DNA of 64,000 nt from Marinomonas atlantica (GTDB lineage Bacteria; Pseudomonadota; Gammaproteobacteria; Pseudomonadales; Marinomonadaceae). A program made the position numbers and the translations under genes. The DNA is taken from positions 310,001-374,000 of the forward strand of contig NZ_LTAW01000005.1 in assembly GCF_001639725.1 (NCBI RefSeq), in the 5' to 3' direction. The notes below the pieces were generated by a model. It made no database searches and had not been told where the DNA came from. It was given only the letters and a program-made list of their open reading frames with translations. This document shows, piece after piece, positions 28,366 to 38,015 of this stretch (the first letter of the stretch is position 1; the number at the start of each line of letters is the position of its first letter).

Positions 28366-29694
28366 TTAGTCTTGGTCGCGCATGTATTCACAACGGATCG
28401 ATGCACCAATTGTCGCTTCGATTTCAGGAATCATGAATGAGTCATCTTCTGTAGCAAAGCTAACAGATTTACCCATTTCACCACCTCGACCTGTACGGCC
28501 AATTCGGTGAACATAGTCTTCAGGATCATCAGGCAACGTGTAGTTAACCACGAGCTCGATGTTGTCAACATGGATACCACGGCCAGCTACATCAGTTGCG
28601 ACAAGCACTTGGAGACTGCCATCTTTAAACTTATCAAGTGTTTTAACACGTTTTTCTTGAGATACTTCGCCTGATAGCATCGCACAGTTAATGTTCGCTT
28701 TTCTTAGCTTTTCATTAAGATCACGTGTTTCGTCTCGGCGGTTAGCAAAAATAATCGTACGTTGATTGCCATTATCTTCGATCAATTTTTTAAGAATTGG
28801 CCATTTTTGACCCGCGGAAACCGTATAAATCACCTGATCAATGTTCTTGTTCGTTGTTTCTTTCGGAACAACTGACACTTCTTGAGGGTGGTAGGTCCAT
28901 TGACGCGCGAGTGCCTGTACATCTTTCGGGAAAGTAGCGCTGAACAGCATTGTCTGACGACGTTCTTTATGAGGCGTCATACGAATAATGCTTTTTACGT
29001 CAGGGATAAAGCCCATAGACAACATGCGGTCTGCTTCATCCAGCACAACGCATTCTACTTTATTAAGCATCACTTTCTTGTTGCGGGCAAAGTCGAGCAA
29101 ACGACCAGGTGTAGCGACAACAAGATCAACGTGCATGGACTCAAGCTGTTTACGCTGCTTGTCATAATCCATACCACCAACCAGAGACACAACGTTTAGG
29201 TTTGTGTACTTAGTAAGTTTTTCCGCTTCATCAGAAATTTGAAGTGCTAACTCACGTGTTGGCGCAATAATTAAACCACGAGGAAAGTGATTTTGACGCT
29301 CTTGTTTTTCTGGGTAATCCAAGAAATCGCTGATCATAGCAATCAAGAAGGCAGCAGTTTTACCTGTGCCAGTTTGAGCTTGTCCAATCAGGTCATAGCC
29401 TTGCAATGTAGCAGGTAGTGTTGCTGCTTGAATTTCGCTGCAATATTCAAAGCCCATGGTTTGAATAGCGCGAAGTACGCGATCTGGAAGATTTAGATCG
29501 TGGAAACGAGTTTTGCCTTCTACTTCTTGAACGTTAAAGTCATCAATAGACCAAAGCACATTAGTTTCCTTTTCAGCAGCCGGAGCGTTAGCTCCCGTGG
29601 CGTTAGCACTGCTTTTGTTGTGTTTACGACGGGGTCTGCGCTGGCGCTTTGGCCCTTTAGAGGCTGGGCGCGCGGCTTCTTGCTGTTTTTCCAT
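28366..29694 (-). CDS. rhlB: DEAD-box RNA helicase, RhlB-like
   Basis: A 442-aa helicase with FHDLNLPDRVLRAI (Q motif region), AQTGTGKTAAFL, PTRELA, VLDEADRML, SATF and HRIGRTGRGGEMG. The N-terminal 60 residues are basic and low in complexity (KGPKRQRRPRRKHNK). RhlB unwinds RNA for the degradosome; the resemblance is to pseudomonad RhlB, but assignment within the family is not certain. I prefer ATG 29694 to 29772 because the extra 26 residues do not look conserved. The ribosome binding site is weak. Confidence 0.85.
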   Translation of the reverse strand: MEKQQEAARPASKGPKRQRRPRRKHNKSSANATGANAPAAEKETNVLWSIDDFNVQEVEGKTRFHDLNLPDRVLRAIQTMGFEYCSEIQAATLPATLQGYDLIGQAQTGTGKTAAFLIAMISDFLDYPEKQERQNHFPRGLIIAPTRELALQISDEAEKLTKYTNLNVVSLVGGMDYDKQRKQLESMHVDLVVATPGRLLDFARNKKVMLNKVECVVLDEADRMLSMGFIPDVKSIIRMTPHKERRQTMLFSATFPKDVQALARQWTYHPQEVSVVPKETTNKNIDQVIYTVSAGQKWPILKKLIEDNGNQRTIIFANRRDETRDLNEKLRKANINCAMLSGEVSQEKRVKTLDKFKDGSLQVLVATDVAGRGIHVDNIELVVNYTLPDDPEDYVHRIGRTGRGGEMGKSVSFATEDDSFMIPEIEATIGASIRCEYMRDQD

Positions 29695-29782
29695 GTGAGA
29701 GTCTTTAATCTCTTTTAAATGAATGTTTGTTAACAGGCCTCTGAGTGTACCTAAATGACACTCAGTTATCACCTTTAGTTTG

Positions 29783-31906
29783 TTAAATCTGCTTATAAGG
29801 CGGCAAGCTATTGATCAGCTGCGAGCCATAGCGTTTGGTTCTAAGACGCTTGTCGAGTATGTGGATTTCGCCACTATCATTCTCACTTCGAAGCAAGCGC
29901 CCAGTGGCTTGAACTAAGCGCAATGACGCATCAGGAATAGTGATTTCCATAAATGGATTTCCACCACGTTTTTGAATCCACTCAGCTAAAGTCGCTTCAA
30001 CCGGATCGTCTGGCACCGCAAAAGGAATTTTAGCAATGTATACGCGTGTGAGATAGTCACCGGGAAGATCGACTCCCTCCGCAAAGCTGGCCAAGCCAAA
30101 TAGCAAACTGCCTTTTTTAGCATCAATCGCATCTTTGTGTGTTTCTAAGATAATGCGTTTGGACTGCTCACCTTGAATTAACAGGATGTCTTTAAGTGCT
30201 TCTTTTAAACCTGCGGCCACCTCTTCCATTTGACGGCGTGATGAAAACAAAACCAGCGAACCTAACGATGTATCCACTTTATCATTCAAATATTGAATCA
30301 ATTCTTTGCTGTGTGCTTCGGCTTGATTCGGCTCCACCTGCATATTGGGTACAATGAGAGTACCTTTGTTAGCGAAATCAAATGGGCTGATAACACGAAG
30401 ATATTCACTTTCTCTGGGCACGCCAGAGCGCATATTAAAACGATGAAATTCGTTTAACGCCGTCAATGTGGCAGAGGTGACGACTGCCCCAAAGCATTTG
30501 TCCCACAACTGCATACGCAGCGTATGAGCGGCTAAGATAGGTGAACCACCCAATTCAATGTCCTGATCCATGCCCTGACCGACGACAAGCAACCAGCGAG
30601 CATTAGGAGGATATTGCTGGTCATCCAGCGATGAATAAAGCTTCCACAGTTCGGTGCAGGTTTCTAGGCGCCCTAAAATGACACCTAAGATAGGTAGCCA
30701 GCTTTCTGCCGTTTCTTCTTTAATCCCCATACCTTCATTCTGTTTAACTTTTTTGCATTCATCCTGGATGTTCTCAATCTGCTTAAACAGCTTTTGATAG
30801 GACATAGCTAAACTGTACGCGAGTTGACGCAGTTCCTCAGGAATGACACCAAATTCAAAGCGATGCTGGCGAGTATCTTGATCCAAGCCTAATTCTTGAA
30901 TAAACGGAGCCAGTCCTTGTTGCACATACTGAATGAAATTAATGGTGCTTTGGATCTGCTGAGGGATTTTTAGCAAAATCTGGCCAGTTAAACTCACCTC
31001 ATCTATTAGCTCTTGACGTAAGTTAATTAAGTTCTTATCAAGTTGTTTTAGCCAACTAATACTCTGTTGTAATCTAACTTCATGACGAAAATGACTAATC
31101 GCTTTGTCAGGAAGATGATGGCCTTCATCGAACACATATATGGTCTCCTTAGGGTCAGACAATATTGCACCGCCGCCTAACGATAAATCTGCTAAAACCA
31201 AATCGTGATTGGCAACAATGACATCAGCGGTTTCTAACTCTGCACGAGCTTTAAAAAACGGACAGACAGAAAAATTAGCACAGTTACGATTCGTACATTG
31301 CTGATGATCAGTAGTCAGTCGTCGCCAATCTTGTTCACGGATGATGCCTTCCCAGTTATCTTTGTCGCCGTCCCATTTCCCATTTTCTAATGCTTCATCC
31401 ATTTCTTGATAAAGCGCTGTATTGACATCATCGGCAGCAAGATGCTGTTCGAATAATCCTGCGAACATATCCTCTGTGGCCTGCTCTTCGGCACCTAAAA
31501 AACCTTCTAGGTTATTCAAACACATGTAGCGCCCACGACCTTTCGCCAAGGTATAACGAAAACTGTAATCGGTTAGTTCTAATAGGCTGGGAAGCTCTTT
31601 GTGGAGAATTTGCTCTTGTAGAGCCACTGTTGCCGTAGAAATAACCAGCTTGACGCCTTTCTCTTTAGCAATCGGTATTGCGGACAAACAGTACGAAAGG
31701 GTTTTGCCTGTACCAGTCCCCGCCTCTACCACAGCAACATGCTTTTCACCTAAACGCTCACCTTCCGTGCCTTGCATGATAGCACCGAGGGTCCGCGCAA
31801 TGGTGGCGATCATTTGTCGCTGCCCAACACGTGCTTTATGGCCCTTTGCTTCAAGGTAAGCACGGTAAGCCGTTTGAATATTTTGTTTAATTGAGTCTGA
31901 AAGCAT
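29783..31906 (-). CDS. dinG: ATP-dependent DNA helicase DinG
   Basis: A 707-aa XPD-like helicase that resolves DNA:RNA hybrids and R-loops during replication stress. It has VEAGTGTGKTLSYCL (Walker A), an iron-sulphur cluster domain with CLNNLEGF and the CTNRNCANFSVCPFF cysteines, DEGHHLPD (DEAH box) and QATGRLLRSENDSG (motif VI). The frame extends antisense into lexA to 32230, but MLSDSIKQ at 31906 is the natural N terminus. It is divergent from lexA and shares its two SOS boxes, so it is probably damage-inducible. Confidence 0.93.
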   Translation of the reverse strand: MLSDSIKQNIQTAYRAYLEAKGHKARVGQRQMIATIARTLGAIMQGTEGERLGEKHVAVVEAGTGTGKTLSYCLSAIPIAKEKGVKLVISTATVALQEQILHKELPSLLELTDYSFRYTLAKGRGRYMCLNNLEGFLGAEEQATEDMFAGLFEQHLAADDVNTALYQEMDEALENGKWDGDKDNWEGIIREQDWRRLTTDHQQCTNRNCANFSVCPFFKARAELETADVIVANHDLVLADLSLGGGAILSDPKETIYVFDEGHHLPDKAISHFRHEVRLQQSISWLKQLDKNLINLRQELIDEVSLTGQILLKIPQQIQSTINFIQYVQQGLAPFIQELGLDQDTRQHRFEFGVIPEELRQLAYSLAMSYQKLFKQIENIQDECKKVKQNEGMGIKEETAESWLPILGVILGRLETCTELWKLYSSLDDQQYPPNARWLLVVGQGMDQDIELGGSPILAAHTLRMQLWDKCFGAVVTSATLTALNEFHRFNMRSGVPRESEYLRVISPFDFANKGTLIVPNMQVEPNQAEAHSKELIQYLNDKVDTSLGSLVLFSSRRQMEEVAAGLKEALKDILLIQGEQSKRIILETHKDAIDAKKGSLLFGLASFAEGVDLPGDYLTRVYIAKIPFAVPDDPVEATLAEWIQKRGGNPFMEITIPDASLRLVQATGRLLRSENDSGEIHILDKRLRTKRYGSQLINSLPPYKQI

Positions 31907-31934
31907 TGAATTTAGTTGAGCAATTAATTGATAG

Positions 31935-31950
31935 CTGTATATAATAACAG
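31935..31950. promoter_or_regulatory. LexA box 1 (SOS operator)
   Basis: CTGTATATAATAACAG, a full match to the gammaproteobacterial consensus CTGT-N8-ACAG. It lies 29 bp from the dinG start and 27 bp from the lexA start, so it can repress both divergent genes. Confidence 0.95.
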
Positions 31951-31953
31951 TAA

Positions 31954-31969
31954 CTGTATAAACAAACAG
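31954..31969. promoter_or_regulatory. LexA box 2 (SOS operator)
   Basis: CTGTATAAACAAACAG, a near-consensus box three bases after the first and eight bases before the lexA ATG. Tandem boxes before lexA are known in E. coli and give tight autoregulation. Confidence 0.92.
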
Positions 31970-31976
31970 ATGCCAT

Positions 31977-32600
31977 ATGATTAAATTAACGAAAAGACAG
32001 TCTGATGTACTAGAGACTATACGCGAATTCATTATCGAAACGGGGTTTCCACCGACTCGTGCTGAAATTGCTGCGCGTCTAGGATTTAGATCCCCAAACG
32101 CTGCAGAAGAACACTTAAAGGCTCTGTGCAAGAAAGGCGCTATAGAAATGCTTTCTGGCGCATCGCGAGGTATTCGTCTTGTCGATCCTGAGCCGATCAG
32201 TGCAAACGATGAAAATGGTACGTTACCCATCGTTGGCCGAGTTGCAGCAGGTTACCCTATTTTAGCGCAAGAAAACATCGATTCACGTATCAGTGTTGCG
32301 CCGGAAATGTTTACTCCCAAAGCTGATTATCTATTATCGGTTAACGGCATGAGCATGAAAAATGCCGGCATTATGGACGGTGATTTGTTAGCCGTTCATA
32401 AAACCCACACGGTTCGCAATGGGCAAATTGTCGTAGCGCGAATTGGCGACGAAGTAACAGTAAAGCGTTTCGAGCAAAAAGGTCGCGAAGTTCGACTGAT
32501 TCCTGAAAATGAAGAATTCAGTGACATCATCGTTGATCTTGAAAGTGAAGATTTTGCTATTGAAGGCTTATCGGTTGGTGTTATTCGACGTGGATTGTAG
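31977..32600 (+). CDS. lexA: SOS repressor LexA
   Basis: A 207-aa LexA. The N-terminal winged helix has [21 protein letters not shown] and [16 protein letters not shown]. The self-cleavage site is Ala91-Gly92 in RVAAGYP. The catalytic dyad is Ser126 in [10 protein letters not shown] and Lys163 in VTVKRFE. RecA-stimulated autocleavage inactivates it after DNA damage. Two operators lie directly upstream. No sulA follows, unlike in pseudomonads; the next genes are on the opposite strand. Confidence 0.97.
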   Translation: MIKLTKRQSDVLETIREFIIETGFPPTRAEIAARLGFRSPNAAEEHLKALCKKGAIEMLSGASRGIRLVDPEPISANDENGTLPIVGRVAAGYPILAQENIDSRISVAPEMFTPKADYLLSVNGMSMKNAGIMDGDLLAVHKTHTVRNGQIVVARIGDEVTVKRFEQKGREVRLIPENEEFSDIIVDLESEDFAIEGLSVGVIRRGL

Positions 32601-32676
32601 TACGTAAGAACCTCATCATGGCTGCTTTAAGTTCCTGACTTACAGCGGCCATGAATTTTTACCTTTAACTTTATTG

Positions 32677-32937
32677 TCAGTGCAATATCCGGGGCATGAA
32701 CTCTTCGTCATACACTTCGGATTCAGAACCATCAAAATCATCTGAATAAACAAAATCTATGCCTGCATGGAACATGCACTTAGCCAACTCAAAATAACGA
32801 TCCTTCAAGAAGTCTTTCGTGTCATCAGAAATCGTCAGTGTAGCAATCGGCGTTTTATCGTCTTCTTCCCCTGCTGGGCGCAATACAATCTCGCCATTTT
32901 CTAATTCTACTATTTCTAAATACGTATCTTTCATCAT
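32677..32937 (-). CDS. Small acidic conserved protein of the topA–lexA block
   Basis: An 86-aa very acidic protein (LEIVELENGEIVLRPAGEED at the N terminus, then VYSDDFDGSESEVYDEEF). Similar small proteins lie between lexA and the DUF6586 gene in pseudomonads, which is my reason for calling it real. The function is unknown. Its first ATG overlaps the stop of the upstream gene as TAATG, so it is translationally coupled to it. Confidence 0.72.
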   Translation of the reverse strand: MMKDTYLEIVELENGEIVLRPAGEEDDKTPIATLTISDDTKDFLKDRYFELAKCMFHAGIDFVYSDDFDGSESEVYDEEFMPRILH

Positions 32938-33413
32938 TAATATTCTGCGGCGTCTTCACGAAAACGTAAGACGAGCTCAGTTAAAGAGCTTAAGATGTGT
33001 TTAGTTGAGCCACCAGCATCAGAGCCTCGGCCAATCAGCTCAACATTACCCGATGCGGAGTATGCCTGATTTGCTGCACGACACTCAAGTGCTGCATCAA
33101 ATGTATCTAATAATTGGGACAACCAAGATTGCTTAGAAGATTTAAGCTGCATTAACTCAGACAAAACTGGGACTGCAATTCCTTTTTCTTGGCTTACACG
33201 CACCATGGTATCGATATCAACTTGGCAAGAAAGATTATAAGAATCCATCACCTCTTGAAGTAAACCATTTAAGCCGCTGCGCAGCTGGAACACAGCCGAA
33301 GACTCATAGCTATTCATCAGCCATTCTCCTTCTTCCTGCTGACTTTGAGCCAGCAGGCGACGTGCCGCATCTAGACGTTGATTAGTGCTACTGGCCAAAC
33401 TAGATGCCATCAT
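32937..33413 (-). CDS. DUF6586 family protein
   Basis: A 158-aa, mostly helical protein ([15 protein letters not shown] at the N terminus, then [20 protein letters not shown]). Genes of the DUF6586 family usually lie directly behind topA in pseudomonads and relatives, as here. The start overlaps the topA stop as ATGA, and a second ATG follows at once, so the exact start may be 33413 or 33410. There is no known function; coupling to topA suggests expression in a fixed ratio to it. Confidence 0.78.
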   Translation of the reverse strand: MMASSLASSTNQRLDAARRLLAQSQQEEGEWLMNSYESSAVFQLRSGLNGLLQEVMDSYNLSCQVDIDTMVRVSQEKGIAVPVLSELMQLKSSKQSWLSQLLDTFDAALECRAANQAYSASGNVELIGRGSDAGGSTKHILSSLTELVLRFREDAAEY

Positions 33414-36040
33414 TTTTTCTTTTTACCGTGATCAATTTTCCACTTGCCAGCTTCATAGAAGGCTTTCCAGCCCGTAGGTTTTCCTTCTACTTCAGTCATA
33501 ATGTATTGCTCTTTCGTTTTACGACTAAAGCGAATAACAGTTGGGTTACCCTCTTCGTCTTGTAATGGAGCGCTGTCAAAATAATGGTATTTAGGATCAA
33601 TTTGATCCATGTAAGGTTTTAGCTCTTTTACCAGCGGCGGACGCGTTTCACGTTTACGTGGGAACTGGCTAGCTGCAAGAAAGAGTCCCGTTGCGCCGTC
33701 ACGTAAAACATAATGATCTTCAACCTTTTGACATGCTAAATCAGGCATCGGAACTGGATCCATCTTTGGTGGCGCAGCTTCGCCATTTTTCAATAGCTTA
33801 CGAGTGTTCTTACATTCTTCATTGGTACAGCCAAAGTATTTACCAAAACGACCTGTTTTAAGTTGCATTTCAGAAGAACATTTATCACATTCAAGCGTAG
33901 GACCATCATAGCCTTTTAGTTTGAAAGTCCCCTTTTCAACTTCAAAACCTGGGCAAGAAGGGTTGTTACCACAGACATGTAATTTGCGATGTTCATCGGC
34001 TAGGTAACTGTCCATCGCTGATCCACAAATATCACAACGTCGCTTGTTAATCAGAGCTTTAGATTCGCCTTCTTCATCATCGACGGCAACGGCTTCATCA
34101 CCACTCACTAAATTGATGGTCGCTTTACAGCGCTCTTTGGGTGGTAATACATAACCAGAGCAGGACAAAAATACACCAGTGCTAGCAGTACGAATCTGCA
34201 TAGGTCGTTCACACGTTGGGCATGGGATATCCGTTGGCGTTGGCTCATTTGGCGCCATACCACCATCAACGGCTTCGGCTTGATTCAAGGTTTTACTGAA
34301 ATCAGAGTAAAAACTATTAAGTACTTTTATCCAATCTTTTTCACCTTCGGCTATATCATCCAGCTCTTCTTCCATTTGCGCAGTAAAGCTGAAATCCATT
34401 AGATCATCGAAGCTTGCCACTAATCTATCGGTAACGATGTCGCCCATTTTTTCTGCGTAGAAGCGGCGATTTTCAACACGCACATACCCGCGATCTTGGA
34501 TCGTAGAAATAATAGATGCATAAGTTGATGGGCGACCAATCCCTCGTTTCTCCAGCTCTTTTACTAGGCTGGCTTCGCTGTAGCGTGCAGATGGTTTCGT
34601 AAAGTGCTGCTCAGGTTCAAGGTTAATTAATGCTAACTGCTCGCCTTGTTTTACATCTGGCAAAATAGTGTCTTCTACTTTTTTGCCTACCGGCGTGATA
34701 ACACGGGTATAACCATCAAAGCGTAAGATTCGGCCTTTTGCTCGTAATTCGTATTCATCTGCCATCACGGTAATGGTGGTAGAGGTATATTCAGCAGGGG
34801 TCATTTGACAGGCAATAAACTGATTGCGAATCAAATCATAAAGACGGTGTGCATCCTTATCCATGCCTTGCAGCATATCTTGAGTCACATCCACGCTAGA
34901 AGGACGAATCGCCTCATGGGCTTCTTGAGCGCCTTCTTTGCTCGAATAACGCAATGCTTCTGGTGGCAAGTAAGCATCGCCAAACTTGCTTTGAATGTAC
35001 TCACGGGCAGCCTCAACGGCTTCAGCACTTAGATTGGTTGAGTCTGTACGCATGTAGGTGATATAACCACCCTCATACAAACGCTGAGCAAGCATCATCG
35101 TTTTCTTAACACCAAAGCTTAAACGAGTACTCGCAGCCTGTTGCAATGTAGATGTGATGAAAGGAGCCGATGGCTTAGAACGGGTCGGTTTATCTTCACG
35201 ACTAGCAACTTTGAACGCTGCGTTCTCTAGACGTTTTACGTGCTCATCTGACTGTTCTTGAGAAGTCGGACGGTATTCTTTACCTTGATGCTTAACTGTG
35301 ACAAATGGGATATTAGCTTTATCACCAGTTGCTAAATTAGCATCCAGCTCCCAGAATTCTTCTGGAATAAAAGCACGAATTTCTTTTTCTCGTTCAACGA
35401 TCAGTCGCACCGCAACTGATTGAACTCGACCAGCAGATAATCCACGAGCTACTTTTGCCCAAAGCAGAGGTGACACCATGAACCCAACTACGCGATCCAA
35501 GAATCTACGTGCTTGCTGCGCATTGACGCGATTCATGTCTAATTCTGACGGTGTTTCAAAGGCCGAGGTAATGGCATTCTTTGTGATTTCGTTGAAAACC
35601 ACACGTTTGTAACGATCATCATCGCCACCGATGGCTTCACGTAAATGCCACGCAATGGCTTCACCCTCTCTATCCAAATCGGTTGCGAGATAAATAGTGT
35701 CAGCATTCTTTGCAAGTCGGCGCAGTTCTTCAACGACTTTTTCTTTGCCAGGTAAAATTTCGTATTGGGCAGCCCAGTTATGCTCTGGATCTACACCCAT
35801 ACGATTGATCAGCTGCTTACGTGCTTTTGTGCGTTTGTGTTCCGCTTTTTCTTCCGGGCTCATTTTGCGCGTCAACGCAGCCTGTTTGGCACGTTCCTGA
35901 GGTGTAGAGGTGGACGTCGTACCAGCCGGGAGATCACGGATATGACCAACACTCGACTTCACGACAAAGTCGTTGCCGAGATATTTGTTAATTGTTTTTG
36001 CCTTAGCTGGCGATTCCACGATAACCAGAGATTTTGCCAT
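33410..36040 (-). CDS. topA: DNA topoisomerase I
   Basis: TopA relaxes negative supercoils through a Tyr-linked single-strand break. The 876-aa protein has the Toprim domain with [18 protein letters not shown] and [16 protein letters not shown], and the active Tyr in [13 protein letters not shown]. At the C terminus are several Cys4 zinc ribbons ([24 protein letters not shown]), followed by a basic tail ending in KKKK. It leads the operon with the DUF6586 and small acidic genes. The upstream region is 180 bp, shared with a divergent membrane-protein gene. Confidence 0.97.
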   Translation of the reverse strand: MAKSLVIVESPAKAKTINKYLGNDFVVKSSVGHIRDLPAGTTSTSTPQERAKQAALTRKMSPEEKAEHKRTKARKQLINRMGVDPEHNWAAQYEILPGKEKVVEELRRLAKNADTIYLATDLDREGEAIAWHLREAIGGDDDRYKRVVFNEITKNAITSAFETPSELDMNRVNAQQARRFLDRVVGFMVSPLLWAKVARGLSAGRVQSVAVRLIVEREKEIRAFIPEEFWELDANLATGDKANIPFVTVKHQGKEYRPTSQEQSDEHVKRLENAAFKVASREDKPTRSKPSAPFITSTLQQAASTRLSFGVKKTMMLAQRLYEGGYITYMRTDSTNLSAEAVEAAREYIQSKFGDAYLPPEALRYSSKEGAQEAHEAIRPSSVDVTQDMLQGMDKDAHRLYDLIRNQFIACQMTPAEYTSTTITVMADEYELRAKGRILRFDGYTRVITPVGKKVEDTILPDVKQGEQLALINLEPEQHFTKPSARYSEASLVKELEKRGIGRPSTYASIISTIQDRGYVRVENRRFYAEKMGDIVTDRLVASFDDLMDFSFTAQMEEELDDIAEGEKDWIKVLNSFYSDFSKTLNQAEAVDGGMAPNEPTPTDIPCPTCERPMQIRTASTGVFLSCSGYVLPPKERCKATINLVSGDEAVAVDDEEGESKALINKRRCDICGSAMDSYLADEHRKLHVCGNNPSCPGFEVEKGTFKLKGYDGPTLECDKCSSEMQLKTGRFGKYFGCTNEECKNTRKLLKNGEAAPPKMDPVPMPDLACQKVEDHYVLRDGATGLFLAASQFPRKRETRPPLVKELKPYMDQIDPKYHYFDSAPLQDEEGNPTVIRFSRKTKEQYIMTEVEGKPTGWKAFYEAGKWKIDHGKKKK

Positions 36041-36219
36041 TGGGTTGTTCGAGCCTTAATTACTTTTGAAAGATGAACGTGCTTAGAATACCTTAGGGGC
36101 GCAGATATTAAGCAAAGCGCTAATATATGACAAGCAATCCCTGAGAGATTCGCAACATTCCTATTGCCGTGTCTAGCATTTGCCCTTTAACATACTGAAA
36201 TCACTTACAAAGGACAATC

Positions 36220-36999
36220 ATGGCTACGCTTCAGATCCTAACTATAGTCATTCTTTTCATAATCGTACTGGTTTCAGTGGTCGTTGGCTCGCGTGCTCAT
36301 CAAAAAGAGCTGGAGTTAAAAGAACGTCGATTAAAACTTCTACAGTTACAAAATCGTGCAGATCGTATGGAGCAACATATCATCGGACTACGGTCAATTA
36401 ACACCGATATGATCGTCAGCGACGTTTTTTATGACTTTTATCTTGAAAATTTAAGAGAGCTCATCTCATATACGGATGACCCAGAAAAAATAGAGCAACG
36501 TATCGCTAAAGCTGAGGCAGAACGAGAAGAGGCCCCGGCACATATGGATCTAGAACCCGATGAAATGAGTTTTCATGAAAAAACCAAATACAAGGAGCGA
36601 TTAACTAAAGCAGCAAAGATGCTGCTCTACATGCGCCGCAAAGGCCGTATCAGCAATACCCATTACAAACTCTGCTATGTCTACTTGCGCTGGCTAAATC
36701 TTTGGATTCAATTGAATCGCCAAATTGTTCAAGCCAATAAAAACTTTCACTCAGGTGATATGCGCGTTGCACAAACACTCTACAGTGTTATCCACTCTCA
36801 TTTAAAATCTAACAACGTGGATCGACCAGAGAAAAAGGAACTAGAAAAATTTGTAGATGGGCGAATGCAAGAAATATTGGCACCACAAATTATGGCGATT
36901 CAAGAAGCGGAAAATCCTGAAGAAGTGCTTTCAGAGCTTGTCCACTCCATTGAAGACCTTTCTACTGGCGTTGCTAGCGAAGCGACAAAAGACCAGTGA
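36220..36999 (+). CDS. Membrane-anchored coiled-coil protein of unknown function
   Basis: A 259-aa protein with one N-terminal membrane helix (residues 4-23, ILTIVILFIIVLVSVVVG), followed at once by a charged coiled coil (HQKELELKERRLKLLQLQ) and a helical cytoplasmic domain with YMRRKGRISNTHYKLCYVYLRWLNL. I recall similar uncharacterised genes near topA in pseudomonads. There is no known role. The ATG is preceded by AAAGGA. Its last 26 bases overlap the convergent gene at 36974-37450. Confidence 0.72.
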   Translation: MATLQILTIVILFIIVLVSVVVGSRAHQKELELKERRLKLLQLQNRADRMEQHIIGLRSINTDMIVSDVFYDFYLENLRELISYTDDPEKIEQRIAKAEAEREEAPAHMDLEPDEMSFHEKTKYKERLTKAAKMLLYMRRKGRISNTHYKLCYVYLRWLNLWIQLNRQIVQANKNFHSGDMRVAQTLYSVIHSHLKSNNVDRPEKKELEKFVDGRMQEILAPQIMAIQEAENPEEVLSELVHSIEDLSTGVASEATKDQ

Positions 37000-37450
37000 T
37001 AATGGCATTAGCATCGTTTACGGTGCTTTCGTCACCCTTTTCCCTCCAATACAAACTCACGCAGTTAGCAGATATCTCTATCGCTACAAAAACAGCATGA
37101 TGCTTTTCAAGCAGCGCCCCTATATCTGAATCTATTGAAATAGGCTTGTTGGCGTACCAGCCTTCACAAATTGATTCATGCTTCCAAACCTCATAAGGGT
37201 AAATATTGATATCAGGAAAGTCTTTGAGGGGCTTTTCACGATATTTATGATAAGCACAAAGCCCTGTTTCTTTGACTTTTACCTTATCCCATTTGTCTGG
37301 CAAATTGACACTTGTTAACTGCACGGTAATATTGTGCTTGCGAGCCTGCATGCGTAATGCCATTTTTTCACGTTCACGTCGTGTAGGCATGATCCATAAT
37401 GCTGACCCCATCAAGGAAAGGGTAATAAATACTACAATTAAAGCTGTCAT
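36974..37450 (-). CDS. Single-pass membrane protein of unknown function
   Basis: A 158-aa protein with an N-terminal hydrophobic segment (ALIVVFITLSLMGSALWI, residues 3-20) followed by basic residues and a soluble domain with YEVWKHESICEGWYANKP. I infer a membrane anchor with a cytoplasmic domain. The frame extends to 37516, but ATG 37450 gives a proper hydrophobic start and the extra residues lie in the usp leader. Convergent overlap with the 36220 gene suggests the two tail ends evolved together. Confidence 0.65.
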   Translation of the reverse strand: MTALIVVFITLSLMGSALWIMPTRREREKMALRMQARKHNITVQLTSVNLPDKWDKVKVKETGLCAYHKYREKPLKDFPDINIYPYEVWKHESICEGWYANKPISIDSDIGALLEKHHAVFVAIEISANCVSLYWREKGDESTVNDANAIITGLLSLR

Positions 37451-37504
37451 TGCTTTACTCTTAAAATGTTGAGAATAAATGGAACCCAAAATTGGAGGTA
37501 TCCC

Positions 37505-37942
37505 ATGCCCTACCAACGTATTATTTTGGCGGTGGATCTAACGGACCAAAGTATCCTAGTTGCTAACAAGGCGGCTGCCATGTGCAAAGCTTTTGATGGC
37601 CAACTTACTATTATTCACGTAATTGAATCTTTAAACTACGCTTACGGCGGCGATGTGCCAATTGACGTAAGTGACATACAAGAACAACTTCACAGTACAG
37701 CGACAAGCCGTATGGAAGTGCTCGTCGATCAATTAGATGTTCCGGTTCACTCCACTGTCGTCACTCAAGGTGGTATTGAAAGCGAAATCCATCGAGTCGC
37801 TGAAGAGTCAAGTGCTGACTTAATTGTCGTTGGCAGCCATGGCCGACATGGTCTGGCTCTGTTACTAGGCTCAACGGCTAATGGCGTCTTACATGGTGCA
37901 CCGTGTGACGTTCTTGCAGTGCGTGTTAAATCAGAAAGTTAA
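37505..37942 (+). CDS. uspA: Universal stress protein A family
   Basis: A 145-aa UspA-type protein: YQRIILAVDLTDQS at the N terminus and the nucleotide-binding signature DLIVVGSHGRHGLALLLGSTANGVLH (G-2X-G-9X-G[S/T]) at the C terminus. UspA proteins protect cells under growth arrest and stress. The ATG at 37505 has GGAGG seven bases upstream; the longer frame from 37466 is not needed. It is monocistronic and ends at a strong bidirectional terminator. Confidence 0.92.
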   Translation: MPYQRIILAVDLTDQSILVANKAAAMCKAFDGQLTIIHVIESLNYAYGGDVPIDVSDIQEQLHSTATSRMEVLVDQLDVPVHSTVVTQGGIESEIHRVAEESSADLIVVGSHGRHGLALLLGSTANGVLHGAPCDVLAVRVKSES

Positions 37943-37967
37943 TAACTTGCTGTGTTTCACGGTAAGC

Positions 37968-37999
37968 AAAAAGGGAGACTCACACAAGTCTCCCTTTTT
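37968..37999. terminator. Bidirectional terminator between uspA and cysS
   Basis: A perfect 13-bp stem (37968-37980 with 37987-37999) with a CACACA loop. A-tract and T-tract ends allow termination in both directions. Confidence 0.94.
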
Positions 38000-38015
38000 A
38001 TGGACTATTGGTTTA

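Noticed and set aside
31907-32230. 108-residue N-terminal extension of DinG
   Set aside because: It runs antisense through lexA and over both SOS boxes; MLSDSIKQ at 31906 is the family start.
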